Origin: Mycoplasma ovis str. Michigan
GTDB taxonomy: Bacteria > Bacillota_I > Bacilli_A > Mycoplasmatales > Mycoplasmoidaceae
Direction of reading: 5' to 3'
DNA: 64,000 nt
Assembly: GCF_000508245.1 (NCBI RefSeq)
Contig: NC_023062.1
Location: forward strand, 124,001-188,000
In this document: piece by piece, positions 20,937 through 31,896 of the stretch
Position numbering within the stretch: position 1 is the first letter of the stretch
How the letters are laid out: every line of letters begins with the position of its first letter
The notes under the pieces: model-generated
What the model saw: the letters and a program-made list of their open reading frames with translations, nothing else
What the model was told of the DNA's origin: nothing
Databases searched by the model: none
Program-made: the position numbers and the translations under genes

Positions 20937-22082
20937 TTAAGTTATGTGTTGATCATTTGATTCAACGGGAACAGAATCAAGTAGCTTTAATCTTGTAAAA
21001 GAAATTTTTTCTTCTGATTCCACTTCCGGTAATCAGAATAGAGTTACGCTTAAATTATTTGATTCCCTAGAATCCTTGACATTTTCTGAATTTAAGTATT
21101 TGTTTGTTAGTGGATAAATCTCATCAGTTAATTGTCTAGTTAGTTCCTCTTGATTTTCTTTTGGGAATCTCAATATAAATCAAAAGTGGTAAAAAGATGA
21201 GACTACATAAAAATGAGAGATTTGCGCTTCTTCCACCTTACTTGTTAAAAGTTTTTCTATTGATTCTTTAAATGGAGCGGAAGCTCCTTCTCCCCCGAGA
21301 TTAATAAAGTGAGATTGAGAAATCACTCTATTAATAAGAGTCACTAAAGCAACATAGGGTGAATTAAAGCTACCTAGAGGGTTATGGTGGGAAGTTACTA
21401 CTTCTGATAATTCAATATCTTCATTTAGTTCTGGAATTAGTTCCAAAACTTTAGAAGAAGTATGTTGGTAATAGGGCAAAACAATTTTTCCAATATCATG
21501 CAGAAGTGCCATTCTTTGAAGTTTTACAGAGTCTAAGGATAGTGCTTCTGCTAACTTTTTTACTTCTCTGGCAATTTCTTTTGAGTGTGCAAGTAATGTT
21601 TGAGAGGGAGAATATCTTTCATTTTGCATTCTTCCAACTAATGTAGCAAGATGGGATGTGACTTTTTCAGGCCAATATTCTGCCAACACTTGCTCACCTA
21701 ATGTTCTTTCTTCCCTGATTAGACTTTCTTCTAGTTGTTTAAAGTGTTTGTTAATTGAACTAGAAGATCAACTTTTGGAAGTCTTAAATCTCTCACCCAG
21801 AAGATGAGCAATCTTAAGATCTCTAGGATTGTATTTGGAAAGTATCAATGTAGGGGGTTCATCTGAGTATTCTATGTGTGGCTTTACTCCAGTCAGAGAA
21901 AAGAATTCTTCCTTTCTTTCTCCAGATTTTCCCACTAATTGACCAATGGTTTTTTCATTAAAGTTTTTACTGTCAGAAAGTTTTATTTCAAAATAACATC
22001 CTGAGAACAATCTAGGGGATTTATACTTAGAGAGATAACGGATCATTTTCTTGGAGAATTTAGAGTTTTCGCTAGAGTTCAA
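20937..22082 (-). CDS. rny: RNase Y-like protein A (KH conserved, HD incomplete)
   Basis: TTG 22082 gives 381 residues (ATG lies 12 codons later). A KH-like segment (GQLVGKSGERK, FFSLTGVKPHIEY) matches the RNase Y KH domain. HD-domain features LLAHSKEIA, MALLHDIGK and SHHNP follow. The late catalytic Asp appears as Asn (LINRVISQS where ADAISAA is usual), and the C-terminal domain is diverged. No N-terminal transmembrane anchor is present. The gene is directly followed by copy B with 1 bp between; A keeps RNA binding and B the active site. Confidence 0.7.
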
Positions 22083-22107
22083 ACTCTAAATTAGTGACTA
22101 TTTATTA

Positions 22108-22821
22108 GTGGGCTCAAAAGTTGTATATAGGACACTTAATTATTTAATAGTTGATAAAGTATCAGGGATTTTGGTTCACAAAGATAAGTTCACTCCAGAA
22201 GATAAAACACTTATTGCACAAATTAAGAAAAAATATGGAGAAGATGTATATCTAGTCAACAGACTAGATAAAGATACTAGTGGTCTTTTACTTGTTGCTA
22301 GAAGCAAAATAGCTTTAGTAACACTTAAATCTTTATTTGAAGAACAGAGAATAGACAAAAGGTATTTAGCTATTCTCTCTAAACCGTTACCTCATCCAAA
22401 GATAAAAATTTCTTTTTCTTTGGGAAGAGATAAGGGAAATAAGTTGAAATTTAGTGCCACTAACTCAAAGAAATATAAAAATGCTTTAACTTATGCAGAG
22501 ACTATTCATTCTCAATTAGTATTACTAAGTCTTAAGACTGGAAGAACACATCAACTTAGAGCACACTTATTTACTCTCTCTTGCCCTATACTAAATGATC
22601 CAATTTATGGAGAAAAAAATAATTGTGTTAATAGTTTTGGACAATATTTACATTCTTTCAATCTTTCGTTTACAGACCCTTGAACTAATAAGAAAATATC
22701 TATAACATCTAAGCCTCCCTTAGAGTTTACGGAAAAACTAATTGAATTAAATATTGATACTAGTTCTTTAACTAACTTTGAGTCTAACTACAGCTCTAAT
22801 ATTGAGAGTTTAAGTGGCTAA
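22108..22821 (+). CDS. RluD-family pseudouridine synthase without S4 domain
   Basis: The 237-residue protein starts at GTG 22108. The catalytic motif VNRLDKDTSGLLLVA carries the essential Asp (His of HRLD replaced by Asn), and LKTGRTHQLRAHL and LNDPIYG complete the fold. It isomerises uridine in rRNA or tRNA; the target site is unknown. There is no N-terminal S4 domain, unlike the second family member at 37168-38163. Its end overlaps the TsaB-like gene by 8 bp. It is divergent from the RNase Y pair, with 25 bp between starts. Confidence 0.85.
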
Positions 22822-23230
22822 TAACCTTTCTATTTATATTCTCTTTAAAAAAGAAAATCTTTTAGTTACACTATTTAATTTTCCAAACAAAAAGGTATTT
22901 ACAGAATTTGAAATACCTTTTCTGGAGATTGTACCTAAACTAGTAAAAACAATAGATTTAAAGCTAGCTGAACATCAGCTCGACTTTAATTCTATTGGTA
23001 GTATATTTATTGCGCAAAGAGAAAGTAGGTGAAATAGCAATAGACTAGTTGTAGCCTTTGTGCAGACTTTAGCCTTTGCTTTTCCTATTAACATATATAA
23101 GAAAGATCTGGGGGATTCGGAAGAATTAGATTTTTGCGGAGATTGAAATGATTTTTTAAATTCTTTTAAGGAGATTAGTTGAAAGGAGTTAACACCCCTG
23201 TACAACAAATGTCCGATTACAAATACATAG
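22814..23230 (+). CDS. tsaB: TsaB-like protein, reduced
   Basis: GTG 22814 overlaps the upstream gene; 138 residues against about 220 in usual TsaB. The segment IGSIFIAQRESRWNSNRLV, followed by VQTLAFAFPINIYKK, aligns by position with the TsaB GPGSFTGLR helix region, but its Gly residues are mostly lost. TsaB is the scaffold partner of TsaD (gene at 9616). Placement next to translation genes fits. Identity is tentative; it may be a degenerated, non-catalytic scaffold. Confidence 0.5.
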
Positions 23231-24012
23231 TAATTTCAGATTTAGATGGAACTCTTTGCGATAGTAGGGAGATACTTTCTGATCAAACGAAAAAATATTT
23301 ATTAAAGTTCCAAAAGGAACATCCAGAAGTTTTATTTACTTTTTCTACTGGAAGACCCTGAGCAGAAGCTAAGGAGATATATGAACAACTTCAATTAAAG
23401 TCATATATCTCCTGTTTAAACGGTTCTTATATTTACAACCCCCACACTAATCACTTAATAACTTCTTTTTTGAGTACTAAGTTTTTGAGTTATTTGTTAA
23501 ATATTCCACAAACACTTAATAATTTAGTTAGGGGAGCTTTGATAACTGATCAACTGTTAATACCTTTAGAGCCAAACATTCCTAGAACTACTTTACAGTC
23601 ACTAGAGAGGAGTAAATCTAACTTGGTGGGGATTAAGCTTTTTTTCAGGGAAAGTGATTGCACAATAGTTAATGAGATTATTGAACAAATTAAGAAGTTT
23701 AGTCCTACTCCGAGAGTAAATTTATTTTTTTATCCAGGATTAATTAATGTGGAGTTACAAAGTTCACAATTAGACAAGTCTAGTTTTGTTCAGTTTATCT
23801 CCAATTTTCTCGGGGTAGAATATAAAAATATTTTGACTTTCGGAGATAATCATAATGATATTCCCATGATGAAAGGAGGAGTAAGAAGTTATGCATTATC
23901 TAATTCATTGTTCTTACTAAAACAAGAAGCTTTAGTAATTTCTAAATATTCTAACAATGAAGATGGAGTAATTAAGGAGTTAGCCAGTTTTTTTAGCGAT
24001 AAGTACAACTAG
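23209..24012 (+). CDS. HAD-superfamily (Cof-type) phosphatase
   Basis: ATG 23209 is preferred over TTG 23179 because HAD motif I follows at once: VISDLDGTLCDS. Motif II-like FTFSTGRP and C-terminal motif III/IV (LTFGDNHNDIPMM) define the Cof/YwpJ subclass with a C2 cap, 267 residues. Substrates of the class are sugar phosphates or nucleotides; specificity cannot be read. It overlaps the end of the TsaB-like gene by 22 bp and is followed after 3 bp by the DHH gene. A second Cof-type gene lies at 54456. Confidence 0.85.
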
Positions 24013-24015
24013 AAA

Positions 24016-25431
24016 ATGTCTATAATGTCCAAGATTAGTTTGGCAACATTTAGCGCTTTCATGGGGAAGTTGCTTAATAAAAAACAAGTAGAAGAAGACA
24101 AGTTTATCTCCGAGAAAGCAAAAGAAAGAGATAACTTCTTAAAGCAATTTCCACATTACATTAATGCGGCAAAACAGATAGTAATATTTCCACATGTTAA
24201 TCCCGATGGAGACTGCTTGGGAGGAGCTTTCGGGATGAGAGAAACATTGAGAGCTCAATTTAGTGACAAAAATATATATGTAGTAGGAACTAGTCAAGGG
24301 ATTTTTCCTTGATTAGAAATGGATTTTGATGAAATTCCATTAGATTTTGACTATTCTTCTTCTTTGGCACTTATAGTTGATTCGGGAACTAGCGATAGAG
24401 TCCAAAGATTTCAAGATTTTTTTGGAAATCCAGAAACACAAAAATGAGGGGCCGTTATTAGAGTAGACCATCACGATAATAAACAAGATTATCACACAGA
24501 TCTTTCCTGAGTAGATACAAGCTATGCAGCTTGTTGCGGACAATTATTTCAAATTTGTGACTATTATCAATGGCACATGCCTAAGAGAGCTGCAACTTTC
24601 TTTTATTTGGGATTGTTAACAGATAGTGGTTTTTTTTCAAATGCAGAAGTATCACCAAGAACTTTTGTAATAGCCGCTAAGGCTTTGAGAGCTGGCGCAG
24701 ATAGAGAATTTTTGATAAGTAACTTAAAAAGAACACATGAATTAGAGGCCAGACTGAAAGGTTATATCCTAGAAAACTTTGTTCAAGAAGAAAGATTTGC
24801 TTGATTCTTTATGAAGAATGAAGCAGTTGAGAAGTTTAAGCCATATTCTTTGACTTCTAATCAAGTCACCAGTTTATCCAATATAGAGGACAATGTTATG
24901 TGAATCTTGTTGGCAGAGGCTAGTGCCACTGAAATTAGAGTAAGTTTTAGGTCTGTTGGTACCTTTGATGTCAAGAAAATAGCTGAAGAGTTTGGAGGAG
25001 GAGGGCATTTCAATGCCTCTGGTACAACATTAACTAGTCCAGATCAAGTTAAAGCCTTAATTACTAGGGCTAGAAAACTAGTTAAAGAATTTATAGAACA
25101 TGGAGGAGGGATGAGTAAAGATGTGTTGGCGGAACAAGCTAAAGAGGAATTTGATAAACAAATAAATCCTGCTTATAGATTGGACTTAACCCCAGAAGAG
25201 AAGATTTCTTTAGATGAGCAAAGAGAATTGATAGAGCAAACTCACAACAGTTTAGCTAGTCAAGAAAAGATTCGGGAGGCAGAATCTATTGTAAATTCTG
25301 ATAAGGCATTTGATAGTTTCTTGGATAAACCAGAAACTTTTAGTGATGTTAAGGTAGAAGATGATTCAAAAATAGCAACCTCTACTGTTTTACCAGAATT
25401 TGATGATTCAGAAAAAAAGGATTCTCAGTAA
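24016..25431 (+). CDS. DHH/DHHA1 phosphoesterase (NrnA-like) with C-terminal extension
   Basis: Of 471 residues, about 60-360 form the DHH-DHHA1 fold: HVNPDGDCLGG, IVDSGTSDR, VDHHDN, TDSGFF and GGGGHFNASGTTL. Such enzymes degrade nano-RNA or pAp and cyclic dinucleotide products. The last 110 residues are an acidic, Glu/Ser-rich tail (many E and D) absent in ordinary NrnA. A second DHH gene lies at 60091-61191. A small, very basic protein gene follows 41 bp downstream; charge pairing with the tail is a guess. UGA=Trp is common. Confidence 0.85.
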
Positions 25432-25472
25432 AATAAATTTTGTGTTTTGGTTAGTACTTAATTAGTATTTAG

Positions 25473-25700
25473 GTGCCTGAAGAGATCTTGGATACTAGGA
25501 AGGAACAAGTTAAGGAGGTGCAGGAAGAAAAGGGTGGTCCTGTGCAGCAATTTTTAAAGAAGGTTTTTGACAACAAGTTTTTTTCACCCTTCAGGGGCGC
25601 TATAGCAAAAGTAAAAGATTCTAGGGCTAAGTCAGTTGCAAAGAAAGAAGAAGCCAAAAAAGCTAAGAATAAAGCTTCCAACGCAAAAGAAAAGAAATAA
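25473..25700 (+). CDS. Small basic Lys/Ala-rich hypothetical protein
   Basis: The 75-residue product begins at GTG 25473 and ends in TAA; the last third is almost all Lys and Ala (KSVAKKEEAKKAKNKASN). It contains a short hydrophobic/aromatic stretch (VFDNKFFSPF) and no cysteine. Function unknown; candidates are a nucleic-acid-binding or RNase-associated peptide. It lies between the DHH gene and the FGGY kinase gene, both co-directional. Confidence 0.5.
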   Translation: MPEEILDTRKEQVKEVQEEKGGPVQQFLKKVFDNKFFSPFRGAIAKVKDSRAKSVAKKEEAKKAKNKASNAKEKK

Positions 25701-25752
25701 TTAGTCTTAAGAGTTTTTACATTTTATTAGTCTTAGATACATAGAAAGAAAA

Positions 25753-27228
25753 ATAAATCAAGAAGAAGTTTCCATTTCTATTGATTTAGGTTCTAGTTCT
25801 TTTAAGTTAATTCTTTTTTCTTCTCTAAGAGGTCAACTCAATTGTCTAGAAACCCCTTTTGATACTCAGTATTGTGGAAATAAAGTTGAACATCAAGCTT
25901 TAGAAATATGAGAAAAGTTGAAGAATCAACTTTCTTCATTTTTAAGTAATTTAAGTTCTGAGGATTTTCCTCAGTATTTATCCATTTCAACTCAAAGAGA
26001 AAGTGTTGTAGTTTGAGATAAAAACACTTTTGAACCATTAAGTCCTATTATTTCTTGGCAAGATCAGAGAACTGATGATTATGTTTCTTCATTAAGTCAA
26101 GAAAACATAGAACATATTAGGTCTAAAACAGGATTATGAGTTAGTTCTTATTGTTCTGCCCCTAAATTTAGATATTTAGTCAAGGAATTCATTCCTAGAC
26201 TAAATACTGAATGACTTTGAGGGACTTTGGATTGCTGATTAATTTATTTATTGAGTGGGGGGAAATATTTTGTTTCTGACTATGTGTCAGCTTCCAGAAC
26301 AGCTTTATTGAATTTACAAACTTTAAAGTGAGATGGAGAGCTCTGTTCTTTTTTTGAGATTCCTCTAGACAAATTACCTAAACTTTGTCAGAATGATCAC
26401 AATATTGGTTCTATTAATTTGTTTGGAAAACACAATCTAATACTCAAGGGAGTTATTGGAGATCAACAAGGAGCTTTGTATACCACTTATAAATTGAGAA
26501 AGGAAAAAGACAAATTACCTGTTTCTTTAATATATGGTACCGGAACATTCTTATTGCAATTATTACCTAGTAATAAAGCATTTGAAGAAATTCATAAGTC
26601 TTTTCCTAAAAATAGTCCTATATCGATTAGCTTAGCTTGAGTTATTGACAATAAAGCTAGCTATGCCTTGGAGTTGGGCATTTCAAATTCAGGAAAAGCT
26701 TTGGAGTGACTTCTAAGGTTAATGAAATTACAAGCACAAGACTTAGATAGTGTGATAGATTCAAACAATATCCAATTAGATTCTTCACCTTACTTCATAC
26801 CAACGCTATCTAGTAAGTTTTTGTTGTCAACTCCAGAAAACTTTGATTCTTCAATATTTAATTTGAGTTATGAAACTAGCGAAAAAGATTTAATAGTTTC
26901 TTTTTTGGAGTCTATGTCTTTTAGTGTTAAAGTTGTGATGAATTTATTACTTTTTGATAGAGAAAAGAATTACATAGTAGCTGGAGGAGGAATGAGCAAA
27001 AACAACTTCTTTTTGGAATTGCAATCAAGTTGTTTAGATTGTCCGATGACAATCTATCAATCTGAACATTTAAGTGGTTTGGGTTCAGCTCTTCTTTCTT
27101 TTTCAGACAGTTCTAGCGAGATTTCTCTAGAACATAAAACTATTACTCCAAAATCGAATTATTCTAAATTTTTGGGTAAAAGATTTGAAATTTGGAAGGA
27201 TAAATTAGATTTATGTCAAGTTCATTAA
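25753..27228 (+). CDS. glpK: FGGY-family carbohydrate kinase, glycerol-kinase-like
   Basis: No ATG or TTG opens the frame; ATA 25753 (or 25741) is the likely start for 491 residues. ATPase folds show VSISIDLGSSSFKLI, STQRESVVVW, ISWQDQRT, GDQQGALY, YGTGTF and AGGGMSKN. Glycerol kinase makes glycerol 3-phosphate for lipid synthesis and H2O2-linked metabolism in mycoplasmas. ISWQDQRT and TQRES favour GlpK over xylulokinase, yet neighbouring families have similar motifs. Numerous UGA codons. No glpF or glpO lies nearby. Confidence 0.75.
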
Positions 27229-27271
27229 GGTAAAATTCTTAATTGAGGTTAAGAAAGTAGAAGTTTAGTTT

Positions 27272-28456
27272 ATGTCAAAGGTCAAGTTTAGTAGAGACAA
27301 GGAACATATTAACGTTGGTACCATTGGACACATTGACCACGGGAAGACAACTTTAACAGCTGCAATTTGTACTTATTGTTCTAAGTTAGGTTTAGGGGAA
27401 GCTAGAGATTACGCTTCAATTGACAGAGCTCCAGAGGAAAGAGAAAGAGGAATTACTATTAATACTACTCACGTAGAGTATGAAACCAAGACTAGACACT
27501 ATGCTCACGTTGACTGCCCTGGTCACTCTGACTACATTAAGAATATGATTATTGGGGCCGCACAAGTTGATGGTGCTATTCTTGTTGTTTCAGCTACAGA
27601 TGGACCTATGCCACAAACTAGAGAACACATTCTTTTGGCAAAGCAAGTAGGTGTTCAAAAGATAGTAGTTTTCTTGAACAAGTGTGACACTTTTACAGAC
27701 CCAGAAATGCTTGATCTTGTTGAAATGGAAATTAAGGAATTGTTAACCTCTTATGACTATGATGGTGACAATACGCCTGTTATTAGAGGTTCCGCTCTTA
27801 AAGCTTTGGAGGGAGATCCTGAATATGAAAAGAAAATACAAGAACTTTTGGATAAGTTGGATACTTATATTCCAGTTCCTGTAAGAGAAGTTGATAAGCC
27901 ATTCCTTCTATCAGTTGAGGATGTTCTAACCATCACTGGTAGAGGAACTGTAGTTACTGGTAGATGTGAAAGAGGTAGATTAAAAGTTGGAGAAAAAGTT
28001 GAAATTGTTGGATTTGGAGAAACCACTGAAGCTGTTGTTACCGGAATTGAAATGTTTAGAAAGCCTTTGGAAGAAGTATTGCCGGGTGATAACGCTGGAG
28101 TATTGCTTAGAAGCGTAGAAAAGAGTGGAGTAACTAGAGGTCAAGTTCTTGCAAAACCAAAGTCTATTACTCCTCACTCTAAGTTCAAGGCAGAAGTTTA
28201 TGCATTGAAAAAAGAAGAAGGGGGAAGACACACAGCTTTTGGTCAAGGTTACAAGCCTCAGTTCTATTTCAGAACCACTGATGTTACTGGAGAAATTTCA
28301 TTGCCAGAAGGAGTTGAAATGGTTCTACCGGGAGACCACTCACCAATCATAGTTTCTTTGATTAGTCCTGTTGCTGTTGAACAAGGATTTAAATTTTCTA
28401 TTCGAGAAGGAGGAAAAACTATTGGAGCTGGAACAGTAACAGAAATTATAGAATAG
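27272..28456 (+). CDS. tuf: Elongation factor Tu
   Basis: The 394-residue GTPase delivers aminoacyl-tRNA to the ribosome. ATG 27272, [14 protein letters not shown] (P-loop), [12 protein letters not shown] (G3), NKCD (G4) and domain II/III sequences all fit. Notably it contains no UGA codon and uses richer codons than its neighbours, as expected for a highly expressed gene. A hairpin terminator follows at 28467-28489. It appears alone; the usual fusA partner is not in this window. Confidence 0.97.
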   Translation: MSKVKFSRDKEHINVGTIGHIDHGKTTLTAAICTYCSKLGLGEARDYASIDRAPEERERGITINTTHVEYETKTRHYAHVDCPGHSDYIKNMIIGAAQVDGAILVVSATDGPMPQTREHILLAKQVGVQKIVVFLNKCDTFTDPEMLDLVEMEIKELLTSYDYDGDNTPVIRGSALKALEGDPEYEKKIQELLDKLDTYIPVPVREVDKPFLLSVEDVLTITGRGTVVTGRCERGRLKVGEKVEIVGFGETTEAVVTGIEMFRKPLEEVLPGDNAGVLLRSVEKSGVTRGQVLAKPKSITPHSKFKAEVYALKKEEGGRHTAFGQGYKPQFYFRTTDVTGEISLPEGVEMVLPGDHSPIIVSLISPVAVEQGFKFSIREGGKTIGAGTVTEIIE

Positions 28457-28466
28457 CCCTCAGTCA

Positions 28467-28489
28467 ACTTTCCCACATAGAGGGAAAGT
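28467..28489 (+). terminator. Rho-independent-type terminator after tuf
   Basis: An 8-bp stem ACTTTCCC/GGGAAAGT with a seven-base loop is followed by TGACTTTTAATT. It lies 11 bp after the tuf stop. Confidence 0.75.
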
Positions 28490-28507
28490 GACTTTTAATT
28501 AAAAAAT

Positions 28508-28514
28508 CCCCCCC
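28508..28514 (+). repeat. C7 homopolymer upstream of purA
   Basis: Seven C lie 18 bp upstream of the purA GTG start, in the tuf-purA gap. It is the only long G/C run I noticed outside exported-protein genes. Confidence 0.85.
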
Positions 28515-28532
28515 TTCGATAGTTAGGCAGTA

Positions 28533-29837
28533 GTGAGCAAGAACCTTCAGTTCTCTGCTTTAGTTGGTCTGCAATTCGGGGACGAGGGGAAAGGAAAGAT
28601 AGTTGATTTACTATCTTCCTCTTTTGACTATGTGATTAGATATCAAGGAGGAGATAATGCTGGACACACTATTTATCACCAAGGAGAAAAGTTTGTTTTA
28701 AGAACAATACCTTCAGGAATTTTTAATACCTCTGCAATAATCGCCCCAGGAGTAACAGTTAATCCATTTTTATTGTTGGAAGAAATTTCAACATTAGAAA
28801 AATTATTGGGACACAATTTAAAAGGAAAGTTATTTATAGCTTTACAGTCGAATGTAATTTTTGATTTTCATATTGAATGAGATAAGTTATGTGAAAAGTT
28901 AAGGGGGTGTTCTAAGATTGGAAGTACTTTGAGAGGCATAGGTCCTGCCTATGCAGACAAGAGTGCCAGATTAGGCTTAAAGTTTGTGGATCTTTTTAAC
29001 AAGGACAATTTAAAAGAGAAATTGGAAATGAATTTGAGACTTAAAAATCCTGTGTTTGAAAAATATGGTTGTGACCTTTTTGAATCTAATGAATTAGCTG
29101 AAAGATACTTTAAAGTAGCAGAACAACTAAAAGATTATTTCGTTGATTATTACTCTTTTATTTCTAAAGAAATTTCTAGTAATAAATCTTTTTTATTAGA
29201 AGGAAGTCAGGGAATTCTTTTAGATATTGATTTGGGAACTTATCCCTTTGTTACTTCCTCTAATATTGTTAGCTCCATTTATCATGGAGCATATTTGCCT
29301 GTAAATTCTTTGGGAAAAATAATGGGAGCTTGTAAGGTATACACTTCTAGAGTTGGTTCTGGTCCGTTACCAACTGAATTTAAAGAGGAAGAGAAAGAAA
29401 TTGAAGAATTAATAAGAGAAAAGGGTAGAGAGTATGGTTCTAATACAGTTAGAGCTAGAAGACTTGGATGATTAGATTTAAGTGCGCTTAAGTACTCCAT
29501 TGCCTTAACTGGAGTGACTGAATTAACTTTATCTTTGGTAGATGTATTTGTTAAAGATAATTTCCCAAAGTTTAAGGTTTGTATTGGATATAAAAACCAA
29601 AATAATGAAAAAGTTAGTTTTTCAGAGATTGTAGGAGGAAAACACTTTGGAAAAGAGATAATTCCAGTTTATAAAGAGTTTGAATGTTGAAACGACAATT
29701 ATTCAAAGATAACTAAGTTTGCTGATTTTTCTACTGAATTTAGAAATTTCGTAGAATTTCTAGAATCTGAATTAAGTATTAGAATCTCTCTGATTTCATT
29801 TGGAAAGAATAAAGATGATCACGTATTCAGGGATTAA
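28533..29837 (+). CDS. purA: Adenylosuccinate synthetase
   Basis: The 434-residue enzyme makes adenylosuccinate from IMP, Asp and GTP in AMP synthesis. GTG 28533 gives the P-loop QFGDEGKGKIVD; then GGDNAGHT, GIGPAYADK, LEGSQGILLD, and later TVRARRLGWLD. UGA=Trp at several sites. purB is not in the window, so the route to AMP depends on genes elsewhere. It follows the C7 tract and is followed by rpsO after 6 bp. Confidence 0.95.
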
Positions 29838-29843
29838 CTAATC

Positions 29844-30083
29844 ATGAGTGCGGAAGCTAAACAAACTACAGAGTTTACATGCGGTCATCATGTGCATCAA
29901 TTAAGAGTTTGTTGGAAGAGAATACAAAAACTTCAACAACATCTTAAAAAGAATAAAAAAGATTTTTATAGTAAATTAGCTTTATCTAAGTTACTTTCTA
30001 AGAGAAGAAAGTTTCTTAATTACTTAAAGAAAAATTCTCCAGATCACTACAAGTTAGTGATGAAAGAAACTGCTATTAATTAG
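29844..30083 (+). CDS. rpsO: Ribosomal protein S15
   Basis: At 79 residues this is slightly shorter than usual (about 88). HLKKNKKDFYSKLALSKLLSKRRKFLNYL matches the S15 helix region (quoted only in part: KLLSKRRKFLNYLKK). ATG 29844. It binds 16S rRNA near the central junction. Located between purA and rplK, 2 bp before rplK; translational coupling is likely. Confidence 0.85.
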   Translation: MSAEAKQTTEFTCGHHVHQLRVCWKRIQKLQQHLKKNKKDFYSKLALSKLLSKRRKFLNYLKKNSPDHYKLVMKETAIN

Positions 30084-30085
30084 AT

Positions 30086-30514
30086 ATGTTTTTTAAATCC
30101 CAAAATAGAATAGCTAAGCTGGAATTAATTGGGGGACAAGCAAAGCCTGGGCCAGCTTTAGCCAGCTTAGGAATTAATATGGTTCAATTTTCAAAGGAAT
30201 TCAATGAAAGAAGTTCCAATAGAATGGGAGAGAGAATTCCAGTAGTTATTGAAATTTTCCCCTCTAAAGCCTTTAAATTTCAGTTAAAAACTACTCCAAC
30301 TGCAACCTTAATTAAAAAAGCAGTTTCACTAGAAAAGGGATCTTCTAAATCGAAAACTGATATAGTGGCAACTTTGGACTATTCAAAGATAGTCGAAATA
30401 GCCAAGATTAAACTAGAAGATTCCAATACTGATAATTTAGATAGTATGATTTCTATGATTATTGGAACAGCAAAACAAATGGGAGTAAAGGTTGCTAACA
30501 AGGATTCTGAATAA
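30086..30514 (+). CDS. rplK: Ribosomal protein L11
   Basis: The 142-residue protein has the L11 N-terminal GGQAKPGPALASLGIN and C-terminal IIGTAKQMGV. It forms the GTPase-associated stalk base. ATG 30086; its stop TAATG overlaps the rplA start by 1 bp, the normal rplK-rplA order. Confidence 0.95.
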   Translation: MFFKSQNRIAKLELIGGQAKPGPALASLGINMVQFSKEFNERSSNRMGERIPVVIEIFPSKAFKFQLKTTPTATLIKKAVSLEKGSSKSKTDIVATLDYSKIVEIAKIKLEDSNTDNLDSMISMIIGTAKQMGVKVANKDSE

Positions 30515-31152
30515 TGGAGTTAAAGGAAGCTTTAACAAAAATACTGGAAAATAAAAAAAGTAGTTTTGTTGAAAGTGTTGATGTTGCCATTCTACTTGCT
30601 ATTCAACCAAAGAAACACGATCAAAATATTAAGGAAAGATATCTCCTTCCAAATCCAGTGATTAAGAAACCAATTAAAATATTGGTTTTTGATGAATCTT
30701 TAGGAGAAGAAGAGGCGAAAAAAGCCGGCATTGATTATTTAGGTGGAGAAGATACCATTCAAAAAATTCAACAAGGTTGAATGGATTTTCAACTAATTAT
30801 TTCTTCCCATCAATCTATGCCTAAATTATTGAGATTGGGAAAGATTTTAGGGCCTAAAGGCCTTTTACCTTCGCCGAAAAACGGTACTGTTGTGAAGGAT
30901 ACTAGAGAAGCGGTTGAGATTTTTAGAAAGGGTCAAAAAACTCTTCAAAATGATAGTGTCGGGAATGTTCACTTATCAATAGGTCAAACTTCTTTTTCTA
31001 TAGAACAATTAGAGGAAAACTTTAATTACTTAATTAAGTTTTTAAGAGCAAAAAAACCTCCTGCAGTTAAATCTCAATTTATTAAAAAAATTTCCCTATC
31101 TTCCACTATGGGCAAATCGTATGAATTAACTATGTCTTCTTTGAGTTACTAG
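30514..31152 (+). CDS. rplA: Ribosomal protein L1
   Basis: The 212-residue L1 begins at ATG 30514, overlapping the rplK stop. Signature LGPKGLLPSPKNGTV and SVGNVHLSIG are present; one UGA=Trp at about residue 89. L1 binds 23S rRNA at the E-site stalk and usually autoregulates its own message. rplJ/rplL are not adjacent. Confidence 0.95.
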
Positions 31153-31209
31153 GTTTTTCAAGCAATTAATTATCTCAATTATTACCAGAAACTTTAGTAA
31201 CTAGTCAGT

Positions 31210-31893
31210 ATGTATCATCTTCTTAAATTTGGAATCTTATTTGTTACTCCCTTAGCCACCATCTCTATTCCCTATTTGAGTAGAGAAATATCAAAAGATA
31301 ATTCAAAAGTAACAGAAACAAATCGAAATAGTTCAGTTAATTTAGATGGATCAATAATCTTAATTAACGAAAATAAATTGGATTTCGGTTCTCCTTGTGA
31401 ATTGTTTTTGAATGATGTTGCCCTTAAGAATAAACAGTAAAAATCATTTAATAATTCGGAAGAATTATTGAATTATTTATTGGGAAATACTAAAACATTA
31501 AATACTGAGAATTGGCAAATTTCTCTACCCAAAAAAGTTTTCCAAACCTTATCAGATGGTTTCACCCTTGAACCTTTAGATTCTACCCAACACAAACAAA
31601 GAATAATTTTCCAAAAAGACCAAGAATCATCAGAATTACATAGTGCACTTTTTCAGCCACTTTGAAAAAAATGAATTTCAAACTGAAATTCTAAATCCGT
31701 TGGAATTAAAAAGATAATTTTTGGAATAAGTGCAGACAATAATCTCTTAGGTAAAAGCTACGAAATAGAACAATTACATAAGTGTCACAACGGAAACTGG
31801 TATAGTATCAGATTTAACTCCAAACTCTCTTCTCAAGATATAGAAGATGTAGATTTCAAACATTGACTGAATAATCACTTGGGAATTCTTTAG
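31210..31893 (+). pseudogene. Exported-protein gene with in-frame TAA
   Basis: ATG 31210 with a signal-like N-terminus (LLKFGILFVTPLATISI) runs 76 codons to TAA 31438-31440. The same frame continues to TAG 31891-31893 with another 150 codons (UGA=Trp) of similar composition, so the stop looks like a nonsense mutation in a protein of about 227 residues. No family is recognised. It is convergent with rlmB, 3 bp apart. A true short product cannot be excluded. Confidence 0.5.
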
Positions 31894-31896
31894 GAA

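Noticed and set aside
27980-28246. Minus-strand ORF inside tuf
   Set aside because: Antisense of a conserved elongation factor; composition alone explains it.
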